DNA from: Bacteroidales bacterium
GTDB lineage: Bacteria; Bacteroidota; Bacteroidia; Bacteroidales; UBA7960
Length of the DNA stretch: 41,765 nt
Direction of reading: 5' to 3'
NCBI GenBank assembly: GCA_019429365.1
Contig: JAHYJD010000020.1
Location: forward strand, 1-41,765
The position numbers and the translations under genes were made by a program. The notes under the pieces are model-generated. The model was not told the origin of the DNA. It searched no databases and worked only from the letters and a program-made list of their open reading frames with translations. Positions 25,240 to 35,026 of the stretch are shown piece after piece (the first letter of the stretch is position 1; the number at the start of each line of letters is the position of its first letter).

Positions 25240-27477
25240 ATGGATCATACAAGCCACAGTTTTCCTGCCGGAATAGAAGCCGCCAAACAACTGGGCATTC
25301 TGCCCGAAGAGTACGACAAGATTTGCGAATTCCTTGGCCGAGAGCCCAATTTCACCGAGCTCAGCGTGTATTCGGTCATGTGGTCTGAGCATTGCTCTTA
25401 TAAGAATTCCATCAAGTGGTTAAAAACGCTTCCGCGGAAAGGGCCGCATCTTTTAGTGGAGGCAGGCGACGAAAATGCAGGGCTTGTCGATCTTGGCGAT
25501 GGTTTGGCCTGCGCCTTCAAAATAGAATCACATAATCACCCTTCGGCCCTGGAGCCCTACCAGGGTGCAGCAACCGGAGTGGGCGGCATTAACCGTGACA
25601 TTTTCACCATGGGCGCCCGGCCCGTTGCGCAGCTTAACTCTCTGCGATTCGGCAATCCAAAGTTGGAACGAACCAAATGGTTGCTTAAAGGCGTGGTAAA
25701 AGGTATTGGCGACTACGGCAATGCTTTTGGTGTGCCAGTGGTGGGTGGCGAAGTTTTCTTCGACGAATGCTACAATACCAATCCCCTGGTAAATGCCATG
25801 TCGGTGGGTATTGTAAAAACAGGAAACACGATTTCGGCCATTTCGGAAGGTGTCGGAAACCCGGTCTTTATCGTTGGATCAGCTACGGGGAAGGACGGTA
25901 TTCATGGTGCAACTTTTGCCTCAGAAGATATTACCGAAGCTTCGGCCGACAAGATTCCTGCCGTGCAGGTGGGCGACCCCTTCCAGGAAAAGCTGCTGCT
26001 CGAAGCCTCGCTCGAAGTGATTAAAACCGGTGCCGTGGTGGGCATGCAGGACATGGGCGCGGCAGGCATCACCTGCTCCACAAGCGAAATGTCCGCCAAA
26101 GGCAAGCATGGCATGATCATTCACCTCGACAAAGTGCCCATGCGCCAAAAAAACATGCATCCCTTCGAAATTCTGCTCAGCGAATCGCAGGAACGTATGC
26201 TGGTAGTGGTGCACAAAGGCAGGGAGCAGGAGGTAAAGGCTGTTTTCGATAAATGGGACCTGAACTGCGTGCAGATCGGCGAAGTGATTGAAGGCGATAT
26301 ACTGAAGTACTACATGCACGGAGAACTGGTGGCCGAAGTGCCGGCCGATTCGCTGGTGCTGGGCGGCGGGGCTCCTGTGTACGACCGCGAATACCGCGAG
26401 CCTGCATACTTTAAGGAGAAAGATAAATTTCATATCGATCAGATAAAAGAGCCCAACAACCTGAAAGAAATTGCGCATTTTTTGCTGAGCAACCACAACA
26501 TAGCCTCCAAAAAATGGGTCATCGACCAATACGATACCATGGTGGGCACCAAGAATATGAGCACCAACCGACCTGCCGATGCCGGCATTGTGAACCTTAA
26601 AGGCACCAACAAGGCATTGGCTCTTACAGTTGACTGCAACGCCCGCTATGTGCATGCCGACCCGGAGCAGGGCTGTGCCATTGCCGTGGCCGAAGCTGCC
26701 CGCAACATCGTTTGCAGCGGTGGGGTACCTTCAGCGATTACCAACTGCCTGAACTTTGGAAATCCTTATAACCCCGAGGTCTACTGGCAGTTCGTTGGCG
26801 CAATAAAAGGAATGAGCAAATCTTGCCTCAAGTTCGAAACCCCCGTAACAGGAGGTAATGTGAGCTTCTATAACCAGGTTACCAGGGATGGTCAAACCGA
26901 TCCTGTATTTCCAACACCAACCATTGGGATGATGGGTGTGGTTGAAGACAAGGAATATATTACCGGCCTTGGGTTTGAAAACAAGGGTGACCTTATTTAC
27001 CTTGTTGGGACTCCTCGCGACGACATTAACAGTTCCGAGTATCTTTACAGCTATCATAAAGTAAAACTCTCTCCGGCCCCTTATTTCGACCTGGAAGAAG
27101 AATACGAACTTCAGCAATCAATCAAGGGTCTTATTCGCAATGGCATTATTGAATCGGCCCATGATGTGGCTGATGGTGGCCTGTTCGTTACCTTATTTGA
27201 ATCTTCAAGAGTTAAGGGACTGGGATTCAGCATCGATACAGACCCCGATTACCGCAGGGATGCTTTCCTTTTCGGCGAAAGCCAAAGTAGGGTGGTAGTT
27301 ACGGTAAACCCGGAGAACGAAGGCGAATTTGCTGCTTTCATGTCACAGACAGGCACGGAATTTTCGCTGCTGGGCGAAGTAACAGGAAATGAAGCACTGG
27401 TTGATGGAGAATCATTCGGAACCATTCAGGAGCTGGATAAGCTGTTTGAAAGTGTGATTCCAGAAATGATGTCGTGA
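25240..27477 (+). CDS. purL: Phosphoribosylformylglycinamidine synthase subunit PurL
   Basis: PurL converts FGAR to FGAM in purine synthesis, using ATP and ammonia supplied by PurQ, with PurS as third subunit. The 745-residue length is that of the short, multi-subunit type without a fused glutaminase. Motifs include [13 protein letters not shown] near the N-terminus, KIESHNHPS, the [16 protein letters not shown] loop, [34 protein letters not shown], and in the second half [11 protein letters not shown] and AHDVADGGL. No purQ or purS is in view. The gene stands alone between its own -7 box and a strong terminator. Confidence 0.96.
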   Translation: MDHTSHSFPAGIEAAKQLGILPEEYDKICEFLGREPNFTELSVYSVMWSEHCSYKNSIKWLKTLPRKGPHLLVEAGDENAGLVDLGDGLACAFKIESHNHPSALEPYQGAATGVGGINRDIFTMGARPVAQLNSLRFGNPKLERTKWLLKGVVKGIGDYGNAFGVPVVGGEVFFDECYNTNPLVNAMSVGIVKTGNTISAISEGVGNPVFIVGSATGKDGIHGATFASEDITEASADKIPAVQVGDPFQEKLLLEASLEVIKTGAVVGMQDMGAAGITCSTSEMSAKGKHGMIIHLDKVPMRQKNMHPFEILLSESQERMLVVVHKGREQEVKAVFDKWDLNCVQIGEVIEGDILKYYMHGELVAEVPADSLVLGGGAPVYDREYREPAYFKEKDKFHIDQIKEPNNLKEIAHFLLSNHNIASKKWVIDQYDTMVGTKNMSTNRPADAGIVNLKGTNKALALTVDCNARYVHADPEQGCAIAVAEAARNIVCSGGVPSAITNCLNFGNPYNPEVYWQFVGAIKGMSKSCLKFETPVTGGNVSFYNQVTRDGQTDPVFPTPTIGMMGVVEDKEYITGLGFENKGDLIYLVGTPRDDINSSEYLYSYHKVKLSPAPYFDLEEEYELQQSIKGLIRNGIIESAHDVADGGLFVTLFESSRVKGLGFSIDTDPDYRRDAFLFGESQSRVVVTVNPENEGEFAAFMSQTGTEFSLLGEVTGNEALVDGESFGTIQELDKLFESVIPEMMS

Positions 27478-27524
27478 AGCCAGGAAAGTGAGAAGATAAG
27501 AATATAAGAGGTTGTGAAAGCTAA

Positions 27525-27562
27525 AAAAAAGGAACGGCTGAGATTTGCCGTTCCTTTTTTAT
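27525..27562. terminator. Bidirectional terminator between purL and the M13 peptidase
   Basis: Arms AAAAAAGGAACGGC (27525-27538) and GCCGTTCCTTTTTT (27547-27560) form a 14-bp stem with an 8-nt loop. T-runs flank it in both directions, suiting the convergent gene pair. Confidence 0.9.
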
Positions 27563-27580
27563 TATTTACAGGGGTGTTTT

Positions 27581-29626
27581 TTACCAAATTTCCGCGCGAT
27601 TTTCGGGGGCTATGAACCTGCCAGTCTCTGGCTGAATATCGAATGCCTGATAAAAGGCTTCGAGGTTGTACACAATTCCGTTAACCCTGGCTTCGCCCGG
27701 GGAGTGGGGTCCTTCGTTTATCTGGCGCATTACTTCCTTATCGCGAATGTTGTTGCGCCATACCTGTGCATACGAAATGAAGAAGCGCTGCCCGGGCGTA
27801 AACCCGTCGATGGGACCAGGGCGGCCGCTTTCATCCAGTTTGTTTTGAAATGCTTGGTAGGAAATGGTTACACCACCCAGGTCGGCAATGTTTTCGCCAA
27901 GGCTGAGTTTACCATTGATGGTCAGGCTGTCGAGCATCACAAAGTTGTTATACTGTTCCACCAGCACCTGGCTCAGCTCTACAAAGCGTTCGGCATCCTC
28001 GGCGGTCCACCAGTCGCGCAGGTTTCCATCGGCGGCATACTGCCTGCCCTGGTCATCAAAGCCGTGGGTCATCTCGTGGCCAATTACCACACCAATGGCG
28101 CCAAAGTTCACGGCGTCGTCGCCATCAAGATAGAAAAATGGGGGTTGCAAAATGCCAGCCGGGAATACGATCTCGTTCATGGTGGGGCTGTAATAGGCAT
28201 TTACGGTTTGCGGGCTCATAAACCACTCGTCGCGGTCAACGGGCTGCCCAACTTTTTCGAGGTTGCGGCGGGTGTTGAACAGGCTGCCGGCCATAGCGTT
28301 GAGCACGTAAGGCTGGTCAGTGATTTCAAGAGGGGTGTAGTCAATCCATTTATCAGGATATCCGATTTTCACGTTCATTCTGCCCAGCTTTTCGTGGGCC
28401 TGTTCCTTGGTCACCTCGCTCATCCACTCCAGCTGATCGATACGTTGTGCAAAAGCCTTGCGCAGATGATCTACCAGGTCAATCATGCGTTCCTTTGCCT
28501 GCGGTGGAAAGTGCACGGATACGTATTCCTGCCCAACGGCTTCGCCCATGGTGCGGCCAAGGGTACCAATTGCCCTGCGCCAGCGTTCTTGCTGGGCCGT
28601 TTGTCCTGACATTACACGACCATAAAACTCGAATGAAGCATTGTCGAAATCCGAAGAAAGATAAGAAGCCGACGAACGCAAAAGGTTCCATTTCAAATAG
28701 GTTTTCCATTCATCCAGGTCAAAGTCTTTGATGAGTTTTTCCGCTTCAGCAAAGAACAGGGGTTGCGACACATTGAGTTCCTCAATGGAAACTCCCAATC
28801 CGTCAAAATAGTTGAGCCAGTTGAAAGAAGGCACAATGCCCTGAAGTTCTTCAAGTGTCTTTTTGTTGTAAGTAGCGTAAGGGTTTCGACGTTCGATGCG
28901 ATCCATGGAAGCTTCGGCCAGCCGGGTTTCCATTGCCATAACGGTTTGGCGGGCTGCTGCGCTTTGGGCTTCCTCGTAGCCAGCCAGTGCAAAAATTGTT
29001 TCGATCAGATTTTCGTAGGCCGAGCGGATTTCCAAACTGCGGGCATCGTCTTTCAGGTAATAATCGCGGTCACTCATACCCAGTCCGCCCTGGCCCAGGT
29101 TGGCAATCATTATTTCAGTGTTCATGCGGTCTTGCGAAGCAGAGAGCCCGAAAACTGGCCGGCTGCCGCGCTGGTGAAAGAAGGCAAAAGCCTCTGCCAG
29201 CTCATCTTTCGAAGCCAAACTGTTGATCTGGTCAAGATAAGGTTGAAGGGGTTTAATGCCGTTTTCTTCCACAGACACAGAGTCCATTGCACTGTTGAAA
29301 AAATCGCGGATCTTCTGGCGGTTGCTGCCAATCGCAGCACTTTTGTCGGCGCTGATTTGGGTAATCAAATCCTGCAGCTGATGGTCATTGGCTTCGCGCA
29401 GCTGCTCAAACGAGCCGTATCGGCTGTATTCGTCGGGAATAGGGTTGGATTGCAGCCAGCCGCCATTGGCAAAGCGGAAAAAATCATCGCCCGGGTTGAC
29501 AGAAAGGTCCATGTTCGAAAGCTCAATAGGAGGGGTGCTTTCCTTAACCCGAGAACTGCATGCGGTAATACTCATAACGGCAAATAGAATCAGTAAAACT
29601 TTTGTTGATAAAATTAGATACTTCAT
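27581..29626 (-). CDS. M13-family zinc metallopeptidase lipoprotein (PepO-like)
   Basis: A 681-residue neprilysin-type peptidase. The N-terminus KVLLILFAVMSITACSSR is a lipoprotein signal with cysteine 23, so the enzyme is anchored in the envelope. The N-terminal M13 domain starts with NPGDDFFRFANGGWLQSNPI. The catalytic domain has NAYYSPTMNEIVFPAGILQP, the zinc motif HEMTH (about 517-521) and the third-ligand motif ENIADLGG (E578, D582). The usual CxxW end is replaced by NRAEIW. It presumably cleaves oligopeptides outside the inner membrane. The gene is single between terminators. Confidence 0.94.
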   Translation of the reverse strand: MKYLILSTKVLLILFAVMSITACSSRVKESTPPIELSNMDLSVNPGDDFFRFANGGWLQSNPIPDEYSRYGSFEQLREANDHQLQDLITQISADKSAAIGSNRQKIRDFFNSAMDSVSVEENGIKPLQPYLDQINSLASKDELAEAFAFFHQRGSRPVFGLSASQDRMNTEIMIANLGQGGLGMSDRDYYLKDDARSLEIRSAYENLIETIFALAGYEEAQSAAARQTVMAMETRLAEASMDRIERRNPYATYNKKTLEELQGIVPSFNWLNYFDGLGVSIEELNVSQPLFFAEAEKLIKDFDLDEWKTYLKWNLLRSSASYLSSDFDNASFEFYGRVMSGQTAQQERWRRAIGTLGRTMGEAVGQEYVSVHFPPQAKERMIDLVDHLRKAFAQRIDQLEWMSEVTKEQAHEKLGRMNVKIGYPDKWIDYTPLEITDQPYVLNAMAGSLFNTRRNLEKVGQPVDRDEWFMSPQTVNAYYSPTMNEIVFPAGILQPPFFYLDGDDAVNFGAIGVVIGHEMTHGFDDQGRQYAADGNLRDWWTAEDAERFVELSQVLVEQYNNFVMLDSLTINGKLSLGENIADLGGVTISYQAFQNKLDESGRPGPIDGFTPGQRFFISYAQVWRNNIRDKEVMRQINEGPHSPGEARVNGIVYNLEAFYQAFDIQPETGRFIAPENRAEIW

Positions 29627-29765
29627 GTTGTGTTGCTGGTTTTTGATTTTGAATAATTGACTTTCTTTTTGAAGGGTTCGTTTACAGATACTTGGAAGAA
29701 AATTGAAGCCTCGAAATTACAAAATCCCCGGGCATTTTTTAAAAAATTAAAGGAAACAAAAGAGA

Positions 29766-30713
29766 TCAGCGTGTGTGAAGGTGGTCTTCCATCCATTTGA
29801 GCAAATAAGCAAACACCTTCTCCTTATCGGTTTCATGCAGCATTTCATGCCGGCCGTGAAAGATCTTTACTTTAAGGTTTTGGAAGTGCTGCTTGTAAAA
29901 CTCACGATGAATTTTCATGGCGTCCTTGCCAAAGTTTCCAACAGGATCGTCCTGCCCGCCCATGATAAGTAACGGAAGTGTTTTCCGGTACTTCAGGTTG
30001 TGGTGGGCCTTTTTCATTTCGCTAATGCCTCTAAACAGGTTGTGGTAAAAGGCAATGGAGCAATCGAAACCACAGTAAGGATCAGCAACATATTGGTCAG
30101 CCTCCGCACGGTCCGATGAGATCCATTCGAAAAGAGTGGGTCTAGGCTTGAAATGTCTGTTAAAGTTTTGGTAGAAGAAGCGATTAAACCATCTGCTTTT
30201 TTTCTGAGCCCCCAAAAAGAGTTTTTGCAACCTGATAAAAGTATGTGAAAGCTTAAGAAGATTGTTGGGCGTTTCAGAGGAGCCTGACAATATCAGTCCC
30301 TGTATATAAACAGGATAAACAGCAATAAAATGGCGGGCTAAAATTGATCCCATGCTATGCCCCATTATAAATAGCGGGATATCGGACTGGTTTTTTCTAA
30401 CATAGGTGTACAGGGCTCTAGTATTTTCAAGCATGATTTCCCAGCCGCGATTGCACGAAAAATATCCAAGGCGGTCGATGCTTCCGGCTGTTTGCCCATG
30501 CCCGGGGTGATCATTGATAAAAACACCGTAACCATGCTCCGCAAGAAACTGCCCGATTTCGTGGTAACGCCCGTGGTGCTCGGCCATGCCGTGGATAATC
30601 TGTAAAATAGCTTTGGGTCTTTCGGTGGCTGGCATGTAGCTTTTAACGAAAAATCTTTCGTGCGAACTGCTGCTAAGAAAAAAAGTCTGCTCCTTGATTA
30701 TTTGTGCTTCCAT
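29766..30713 (-). CDS. Alpha/beta hydrolase, monoacylglycerol lipase-like
   Basis: A protein of about 315 residues from ATG 30713 (a longer frame reaches 30797 but adds sequence unlike the family). It has the Hydrolase_4 layout: IIHGMAEHHGRYHEIGQFLA, DHPGHGQT, the nucleophile elbow GHSMGS, acid Asp in MGGQDDPVG and His in FHGRHEMLHE. These are the motifs of bacterial monoacylglycerol lipases and lysophospholipases. There is no signal peptide, so it probably acts in the cytoplasm on lysolipids or monoglycerides. The substrate is an inference from family. Confidence 0.85.
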   Translation of the reverse strand: MEAQIIKEQTFFLSSSSHERFFVKSYMPATERPKAILQIIHGMAEHHGRYHEIGQFLAEHGYGVFINDHPGHGQTAGSIDRLGYFSCNRGWEIMLENTRALYTYVRKNQSDIPLFIMGHSMGSILARHFIAVYPVYIQGLILSGSSETPNNLLKLSHTFIRLQKLFLGAQKKSRWFNRFFYQNFNRHFKPRPTLFEWISSDRAEADQYVADPYCGFDCSIAFYHNLFRGISEMKKAHHNLKYRKTLPLLIMGGQDDPVGNFGKDAMKIHREFYKQHFQNLKVKIFHGRHEMLHETDKEKVFAYLLKWMEDHLHTR

Positions 30714-30919
30714 ATCGTGCTGGACTTTCACTGGTGGGGTTAAGGTTTTTGGGAATTGTTGTATTTTTGCGCCCCGGCAGGTCTTTAACTGATTCATCGT
30801 TTGCCGGAAATTTTCTTCAAAATTATCAAACTTATTGCATACTTCTTACAAACGATAAGAATATTGAAAAGTCTTGATAGTTAGTTTTTTTCTCCCCTTA
30901 CGGGGATAACCTAATTGAT

Positions 30920-31336
30920 TTGGAACACAACGAAAGGCCACATTTCGGAAAAAAGCTTAAGCCCTGGCAGAGGCGTTTATATATTGCCGGTGGTACTTTT
31001 TCGCTGGCTCTTGGCATGTTGGGCATTCCGCTGCCGCTGTTACCCACCACGCCTTTCCTTTTGCTTTCGGCCTGGCTGTATGCCCGCAGTTCAAAACGCT
31101 TCTACTTCTGGCTGATCAACCATCGCTACTTTGGCAAGACCATTCGCAACTACCGCGAAAAGGGAGGCGTGGCACTTAATATAAAGATATGGGCGATTGC
31201 ATTGCTTTGGATCACCATTACCCTGTCAGCAACCCTTGCTGTTGGCAATTGGTGGGTTAGGGTATTGTTGCTGGTAATAGCCATTGGGGTTACAATTCAT
31301 ATCAGCTCCCTGAAAACTATCAAGCCCAATCGTTAG
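30920..31336 (+). CDS. DUF454 (YbaN-like) inner-membrane protein
   Basis: A 138-residue protein starting at TTG 30920, as no ATG is available at the N-terminus. It has the YbaN/DUF454 signature: a first helix LALGMLGIPLPLLPTTPFLL followed by LLSAWLYARSSKRFYFWL and NHRYFGKTIRNYREKGGV. Two further helices follow (WAIALLWITITLSATLAV; VRVLLLVIAIGVTIHI). The function of the family is unknown. It sits alone, convergent with the SlyD-type gene. Confidence 0.85.
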   Translation: MEHNERPHFGKKLKPWQRRLYIAGGTFSLALGMLGIPLPLLPTTPFLLLSAWLYARSSKRFYFWLINHRYFGKTIRNYREKGGVALNIKIWAIALLWITITLSATLAVGNWWVRVLLLVIAIGVTIHISSLKTIKPNR

Positions 31337-31352
31337 TATTATTTAATACAAT

Positions 31353-31396
31353 AAAAGCCGCCATATCCTGTTGGATCTGGCGGCTTAAAATTTTTT
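31353..31396. terminator. Terminator between the DUF454 gene and the SlyD-type gene
   Basis: Arms AAGCCGCCA (31355-31363) and TGGCGGCTT (31378-31386) pair perfectly, with extra pairing inside (ATCC/GGAT). AAAA lies before the stem and TTTTTT (31391-31396) after it. Confidence 0.8.
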
Positions 31397-31435
31397 CCTT
31401 TCCAGAGAAATCTTTACTTTTTTCTCTCGGGAGTA

Positions 31436-31933
31436 TTAATGACCATCCTGTCCGGTATGCACATGACCATGTGATACTTCCTCGGCAGTGGCTTCGCGGG
31501 TTTCGAGCACTTCGCCTTTGAAATGAAGATCCATGCCTGCCAGCGGGTGGTTAAAGTCCATTTTAACTGTTTCTTCTCCAACTTCCACAACCTTACCATT
31601 CAATGGGTTGCCTTCCTGGTCGCGCATGGGCACCATGTTGCCAACTTCGAGCATATCGGAGGCCAGCTCTCCATCAATTACAAAAACACTCTTGGGCAGG
31701 TCTATCAGGGCTTCCTGGTTTACGGGGCCGTAGGCGTTTTCCGACAGGATAATAAATTCGAATGCATCCCCCTGGTTAAGCGAACCCACATTGTTTTCAA
31801 AATCAGGAATCAGGTTGCCAGTGCCAAATAAAAACTGGGCCGGGTTGGCTTTGTCGGCGGTTTCAATAATATCGCCCTGGGCATTGCCAGTGCGCAATTC
31901 GTAAGTTAAAGAAATGACTTTTGCTTGGGTCAT
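31436..31933 (-). CDS. SlyD-type FKBP peptidyl-prolyl isomerase
   Basis: SlyD proteins combine a prolyl isomerase FKBP domain with an inserted chaperone flap. The 165-residue protein has the FKBP start KVISLTYELRT, FLFGTGNLIPDFENNVGSL, the insert in flap (about 75-125) with VGNMVPMRDQEGNPLNGKV, and the hallmark NHPLAGMDLHFKGEV. The tail EEVSHGHVHTGQDGH has a few histidines, much shorter than the metal-binding tail of E. coli SlyD. A role in nickel delivery is thus possible but weak. Confidence 0.92.
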   Translation of the reverse strand: MTQAKVISLTYELRTGNAQGDIIETADKANPAQFLFGTGNLIPDFENNVGSLNQGDAFEFIILSENAYGPVNQEALIDLPKSVFVIDGELASDMLEVGNMVPMRDQEGNPLNGKVVEVGEETVKMDFNHPLAGMDLHFKGEVLETREATAEEVSHGHVHTGQDGH

Positions 31934-32136
31934 AATAAATTTGTTATGGTTAAAAAATCAACGGGATGACCACCCTGGCGGGCGATACATCCCGGTATCT
32001 GAATGTTTTGCGAAGATAATCAATTTGTTACACCCCGCAAATCAAATTATTGTTAATTTTGCAGGCCAATGCTTCAGCATATTGAAGGCATTGCTTTTCC
32101 AGCCCCAAAAAACATTCAATTTTTATTTGCATTTTA

Positions 32137-32169
32137 TTTGGGAATGTTTGAGAATATTTTGTAATTTTG
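32137..32169 (+). promoter_or_regulatory. Promoter for rpmG
   Basis: A -33 element TTTG (32137-32140) and a -7 box TAATTTTG (32162-32169) are separated by 21 nt, within the Bacteroidetes spacing. The start codon is 38 nt further. A second TAATTTTG is at 32054-32061. The rest of the 31934-32206 gap holds no gene. Confidence 0.6.
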
Positions 32170-32206
32170 CGCTCCTGAAAAATCAAAAAAATAGGAATAA
32201 CTCATC

Positions 32207-32395
32207 ATGGCAAAGAAAACCAAAGAAGCACGGGTGCAGGTAATCATGGAATGCACCGAGCATAAAGACAGCGGGTTGCCGGGTACTTCAAGGTACATCA
32301 CTACCAAAAACAAGAAGAATACCCCTGAGCGCCTTGAGCTCAAGAAATACAATCCCATTTTAAGGAAAATGACCGTTCACAGAGAAATTAAATAA
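32207..32395 (+). CDS. rpmG: 50S ribosomal protein L33
   Basis: A 62-residue basic protein of the large ribosomal subunit: [20 protein letters not shown], then [20 protein letters not shown] and [17 protein letters not shown]. The core ([26 protein letters not shown]) is typical. Only one cysteine is present, so it is the zinc-free type. It is followed after 10 nt by the DUF4295 gene. In many Bacteroidetes rpmB (L28) comes just before rpmG; here it does not. Confidence 0.97.
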   Translation: MAKKTKEARVQVIMECTEHKDSGLPGTSRYITTKNKKNTPERLELKKYNPILRKMTVHREIK

Positions 32396-32405
32396 GCTTT
32401 GAATT

Positions 32406-32561
32406 ATGGCAAAGAAAGTTGTTGCAACCCTTAAGACCGATTCCGGAAAAGGTTTCGCCAAGGTAATCAGGATGAACAAATCCGACAAATCTGGCGCTTA
32501 TTCCTTTAGCGAAGATATTATTGCTTCTGATAAGGTGAAAGAATACTTCAGCAAGAAGTAA
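32406..32561 (+). CDS. DUF4295 small protein
   Basis: A 51-residue basic protein starting MAKKVVATLKTDSGKGFAKV and ending KVKEYFSKK. It matches the DUF4295 family, a Bacteroidetes-specific small protein nearly always encoded between rpmG and ftsY, probably ribosome-associated. It is too short to stand out as an ORF but is clearly real: good spacing, Lys-rich, and followed directly by a strong terminator. Confidence 0.9.
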   Translation: MAKKVVATLKTDSGKGFAKVIRMNKSDKSGAYSFSEDIIASDKVKEYFSKK

Positions 32562-32586
32562 TTTCTGTTTCCAAAAATATTTCCGG

Positions 32587-32632
32587 TCAGATCTGCCCTT
32601 GATTTAGAAGGGCAGATCTGATTTTGTTTTTC
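32587..32632 (+). terminator. Strong terminator after rpmG-DUF4295
   Basis: Arms TCAGATCTGCCCTT (32587-32600) and AAGGGCAGATCTGA (32608-32621) form a perfect 14-bp stem with a 7-nt loop, followed by TTTTGTTTTT. Confidence 0.92.
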
Positions 32633-32644
32633 TATGCAGCTGAT

Positions 32645-32668
32645 CCGGGGTAGTCCCGGTTTTTTTTG
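32645..32668 (+). terminator. Second small hairpin with T-run
   Basis: CCGGG (32645-32649) and CCCGG (32655-32659) with loop GTAGT, then eight or more T. It may back up the stronger terminator just upstream. Confidence 0.6.
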
Positions 32669-32720
32669 GCTGTTGCTCTTGTGCTGCTGGCAAACCGCCG
32701 TGCCTTATCTTTTTATTCAT

Positions 32721-32728
32721 TAACTTTG
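32721..32728 (+). promoter_or_regulatory. -7 box for ftsY
   Basis: TAACTTTG matches TAnnTTTG and lies 22 nt before the ftsY ATG at 32751. Confidence 0.55.
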
Positions 32729-32750
32729 CGCGAATCAATCAGAAAAGGAT

Positions 32751-33701
32751 ATGGGTCTGTTCGATATTTTTTCTAAAAACAAAAAAGAAAACCTCGACCA
32801 AGGGTTGAGCAAAACGCGCGAATCCTTTTTTGGCAAGCTATCAAAGGCCGTTGCCGGAAAATCGACGGTGGATGCCGAGGTGCTCGACAATCTGGAAGAG
32901 ATCTTGATCAGCTCCGATGTGGGTGTAAATACCACTATTCGAATTATTGAACGCATTGAAGAAAGGGTGGCCCGCGACAAATACCTGGGCACTGATGAGT
33001 TAAACCGCATTCTTAAAGAAGAAGTGGTTGCCCTGCTGGCCCAAAACCCTGCCACCGATTTTGAAAATCTTTCAAGCGATAAACAACAGCGACCCTATAT
33101 TATCATGGTGGTTGGTGTAAATGGGGTGGGAAAAACCACCACCATTGGCAAGCTTGCGCATAAATTCAAAAATGCCGGACAAAAAGTGGTGTTGGGCGCG
33201 TGTGATACCTTCAGGGCAGCGGCAGTAGATCAGTTAACCATATGGTCAAAACGCGTGGATGTGCCTGTAGTTTCGCAGGGAATGGGCGCCGACCCGGCCA
33301 GCGTTGCATTCGAAACCCTTCAGTTTGCCGTGAAAAACAGCATGGACGTGGCCATTATCGATACCGCCGGACGGCTGCACAATAAGGTAAACTTGATGAA
33401 CGAACTTTCCAAAATTAAACGTGTAATGCAGAAGGTCATTCCTGAGGCGCCCCACGAAATTTTGCTGATTCTCGATGGCTCCACCGGACAGAATGCCTTT
33501 GAACAGGCCAAGCAGTTCACTGCAGCCACTGAAGTCAACGCCCTGGCCATAACAAAACTCGATGGTACTGCTAAGGGTGGAGTGGTAATAGGGGTGAGCG
33601 ATCAGTTTCAGGTACCTGTTAAATATATTGGCGTGGGCGAAAAAGTGGAAGACCTCCAGCTTTTTGACCGCGAAGCTTTCGTGGAATCTATCTTCCAGTA
33701 A
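32751..33701 (+). CDS. ftsY: Signal recognition particle receptor FtsY
   Basis: FtsY is the SRP-receptor GTPase that docks ribosome-nascent chain complexes at the membrane. The 316-residue protein has only a short N-terminal region (no long acidic A domain, as usual in Bacteroidetes), an NG domain with P-loop GVNGVGKTT (122-130), DTFRAAAVDQL, DTAGRLHNK, TKLDGTAKGG and the closing GVGEKVEDLQLFD. It starts a transcript continuing into rimO (14 nt gap) and probably the men genes. Confidence 0.97.
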   Translation: MGLFDIFSKNKKENLDQGLSKTRESFFGKLSKAVAGKSTVDAEVLDNLEEILISSDVGVNTTIRIIERIEERVARDKYLGTDELNRILKEEVVALLAQNPATDFENLSSDKQQRPYIIMVVGVNGVGKTTTIGKLAHKFKNAGQKVVLGACDTFRAAAVDQLTIWSKRVDVPVVSQGMGADPASVAFETLQFAVKNSMDVAIIDTAGRLHNKVNLMNELSKIKRVMQKVIPEAPHEILLILDGSTGQNAFEQAKQFTAATEVNALAITKLDGTAKGGVVIGVSDQFQVPVKYIGVGEKVEDLQLFDREAFVESIFQ

Positions 33702-33715
33702 TAACCTCCTCCCTT

Positions 33716-35002
33716 GTGAAAAAGAAGTCTTTGAATGTAATCACCCTGGGTTGCTCCAAGAACCTGGTAGACTCCGAACGCATACTGGGCCAACTCCCAG
33801 CCGGCAAATTCAAACTTTCGCACGACGCCAATGGCCCGGCCGATATTGTCATTATCAACACCTGTGGTTTCATAAAAGATGCCAAGGAAGAAAGCATCGA
33901 TACCATTCTGCAATATGTGGAGGCAAAAAAGCAAGGCCTGGTAGAGGAGGTGATTGTTACCGGTTGCCTTTCGCAGCGCTATAAGGAAGAGCTGCAGAAG
34001 GAAATTCCTGAGGCCGATGCTTGGTTTGGTGCGCGCGAACCCGATGATCTTTTCAATTACCTCTCGTTAAAATTTTCTCGCGAAAGCGGAGAAAGATATC
34101 TTACCACTCCTTCGCATTTTGCCTATTTGAAGATTGCCGAAGGCTGCGATCGTACCTGCTCTTTTTGCGCCATTCCCATGATCAGGGGCGCATTCCGCTC
34201 TCGCTCCATCGAAAACCTGGTGGAGGAAGCCAGAGAGCTGGCCGCCAAAGGTGTTAAAGAACTGCTGCTGGTGGCCCAGGACCTGAGTTACTATGGCTAC
34301 GACCTTCAAAGGAAACCCCTGTTGGCAAAACTGCTCGAAGAACTGTCGAAAGTTGAAGGTATTGAATGGATCAGGCTGCATTACGCCTATCCCAAAAATT
34401 TCCCGGAGAATGTGATTCCTGTTTTGGCCAATAATCAGAAGGTTTGCCGATATCTCGACATTCCGGTGCAGCATATCAACGATCGTATTCTTAAGGCAAT
34501 GCGGCGCGGGCACGATAAAAAAGATACCCTTCAATTGCTTGAGAAATTTCGCCGGCAGATTCCCGGGGTGGCCCTGCGCACCACTTTGCTGGTGGGTTTC
34601 CCTGGCGAAACACGCGAAGAATTTGAGGAACTTCTCGATTTTGTAAAACTGGCCCGCTTTGAGCGCCTGGGTGTGTTTACCTATTCGCCCGAAGAAGGCA
34701 CTTCAGCCTTTCCGCTGGGCGACCCTGTTCCTGAAAAGGAGAAACTAAAAAGAGCAGCTGAACTTATGGAGCTGCAGGCCGAAATTTCTGGCGCATTGAA
34801 TGAAGAAAAGATCGGAAAAACATTTAAGGTGCTGATCGACAGGGAAGAGGGCGAATATTTTATTGGCCGTACCGAGTTCGATTCGCCCGAAGTCGATAAT
34901 GAAGTGCTTGTTGAAAATGCCCCCGGCATTAAGCCCGGAGCGTTTGTAAATGTATTGATCACTTCTGCCACCGATTTTGAGCTGTTCGCAAAGGTGGTTT
35001 AG
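33716..35002 (+). CDS. rimO: Ribosomal protein S12 methylthiotransferase RimO
   Basis: RimO is a radical SAM enzyme that adds a methylthio group to the conserved Asp of ribosomal protein S12. The 428-residue protein starts at GTG 33716. The N-terminal UPF0004 domain has C13 (TLGCSKNLVDSE), C50 and C84 as ligands of the auxiliary cluster. The radical SAM motif is C144-x3-C148-x2-C151 (EGCDRTCSFCAIP). A C-terminal TRAM domain (about 365-428) follows. SKNLVDSE distinguishes RimO from MiaB. ftsY-rimO is a common order in Bacteroidetes. Confidence 0.96.
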   Translation: MKKKSLNVITLGCSKNLVDSERILGQLPAGKFKLSHDANGPADIVIINTCGFIKDAKEESIDTILQYVEAKKQGLVEEVIVTGCLSQRYKEELQKEIPEADAWFGAREPDDLFNYLSLKFSRESGERYLTTPSHFAYLKIAEGCDRTCSFCAIPMIRGAFRSRSIENLVEEARELAAKGVKELLLVAQDLSYYGYDLQRKPLLAKLLEELSKVEGIEWIRLHYAYPKNFPENVIPVLANNQKVCRYLDIPVQHINDRILKAMRRGHDKKDTLQLLEKFRRQIPGVALRTTLLVGFPGETREEFEELLDFVKLARFERLGVFTYSPEEGTSAFPLGDPVPEKEKLKRAAELMELQAEISGALNEEKIGKTFKVLIDREEGEYFIGRTEFDSPEVDNEVLVENAPGIKPGAFVNVLITSATDFELFAKVV

Positions 35003-35026
35003 TAGAAATCTGAAAAACATTTTTTT

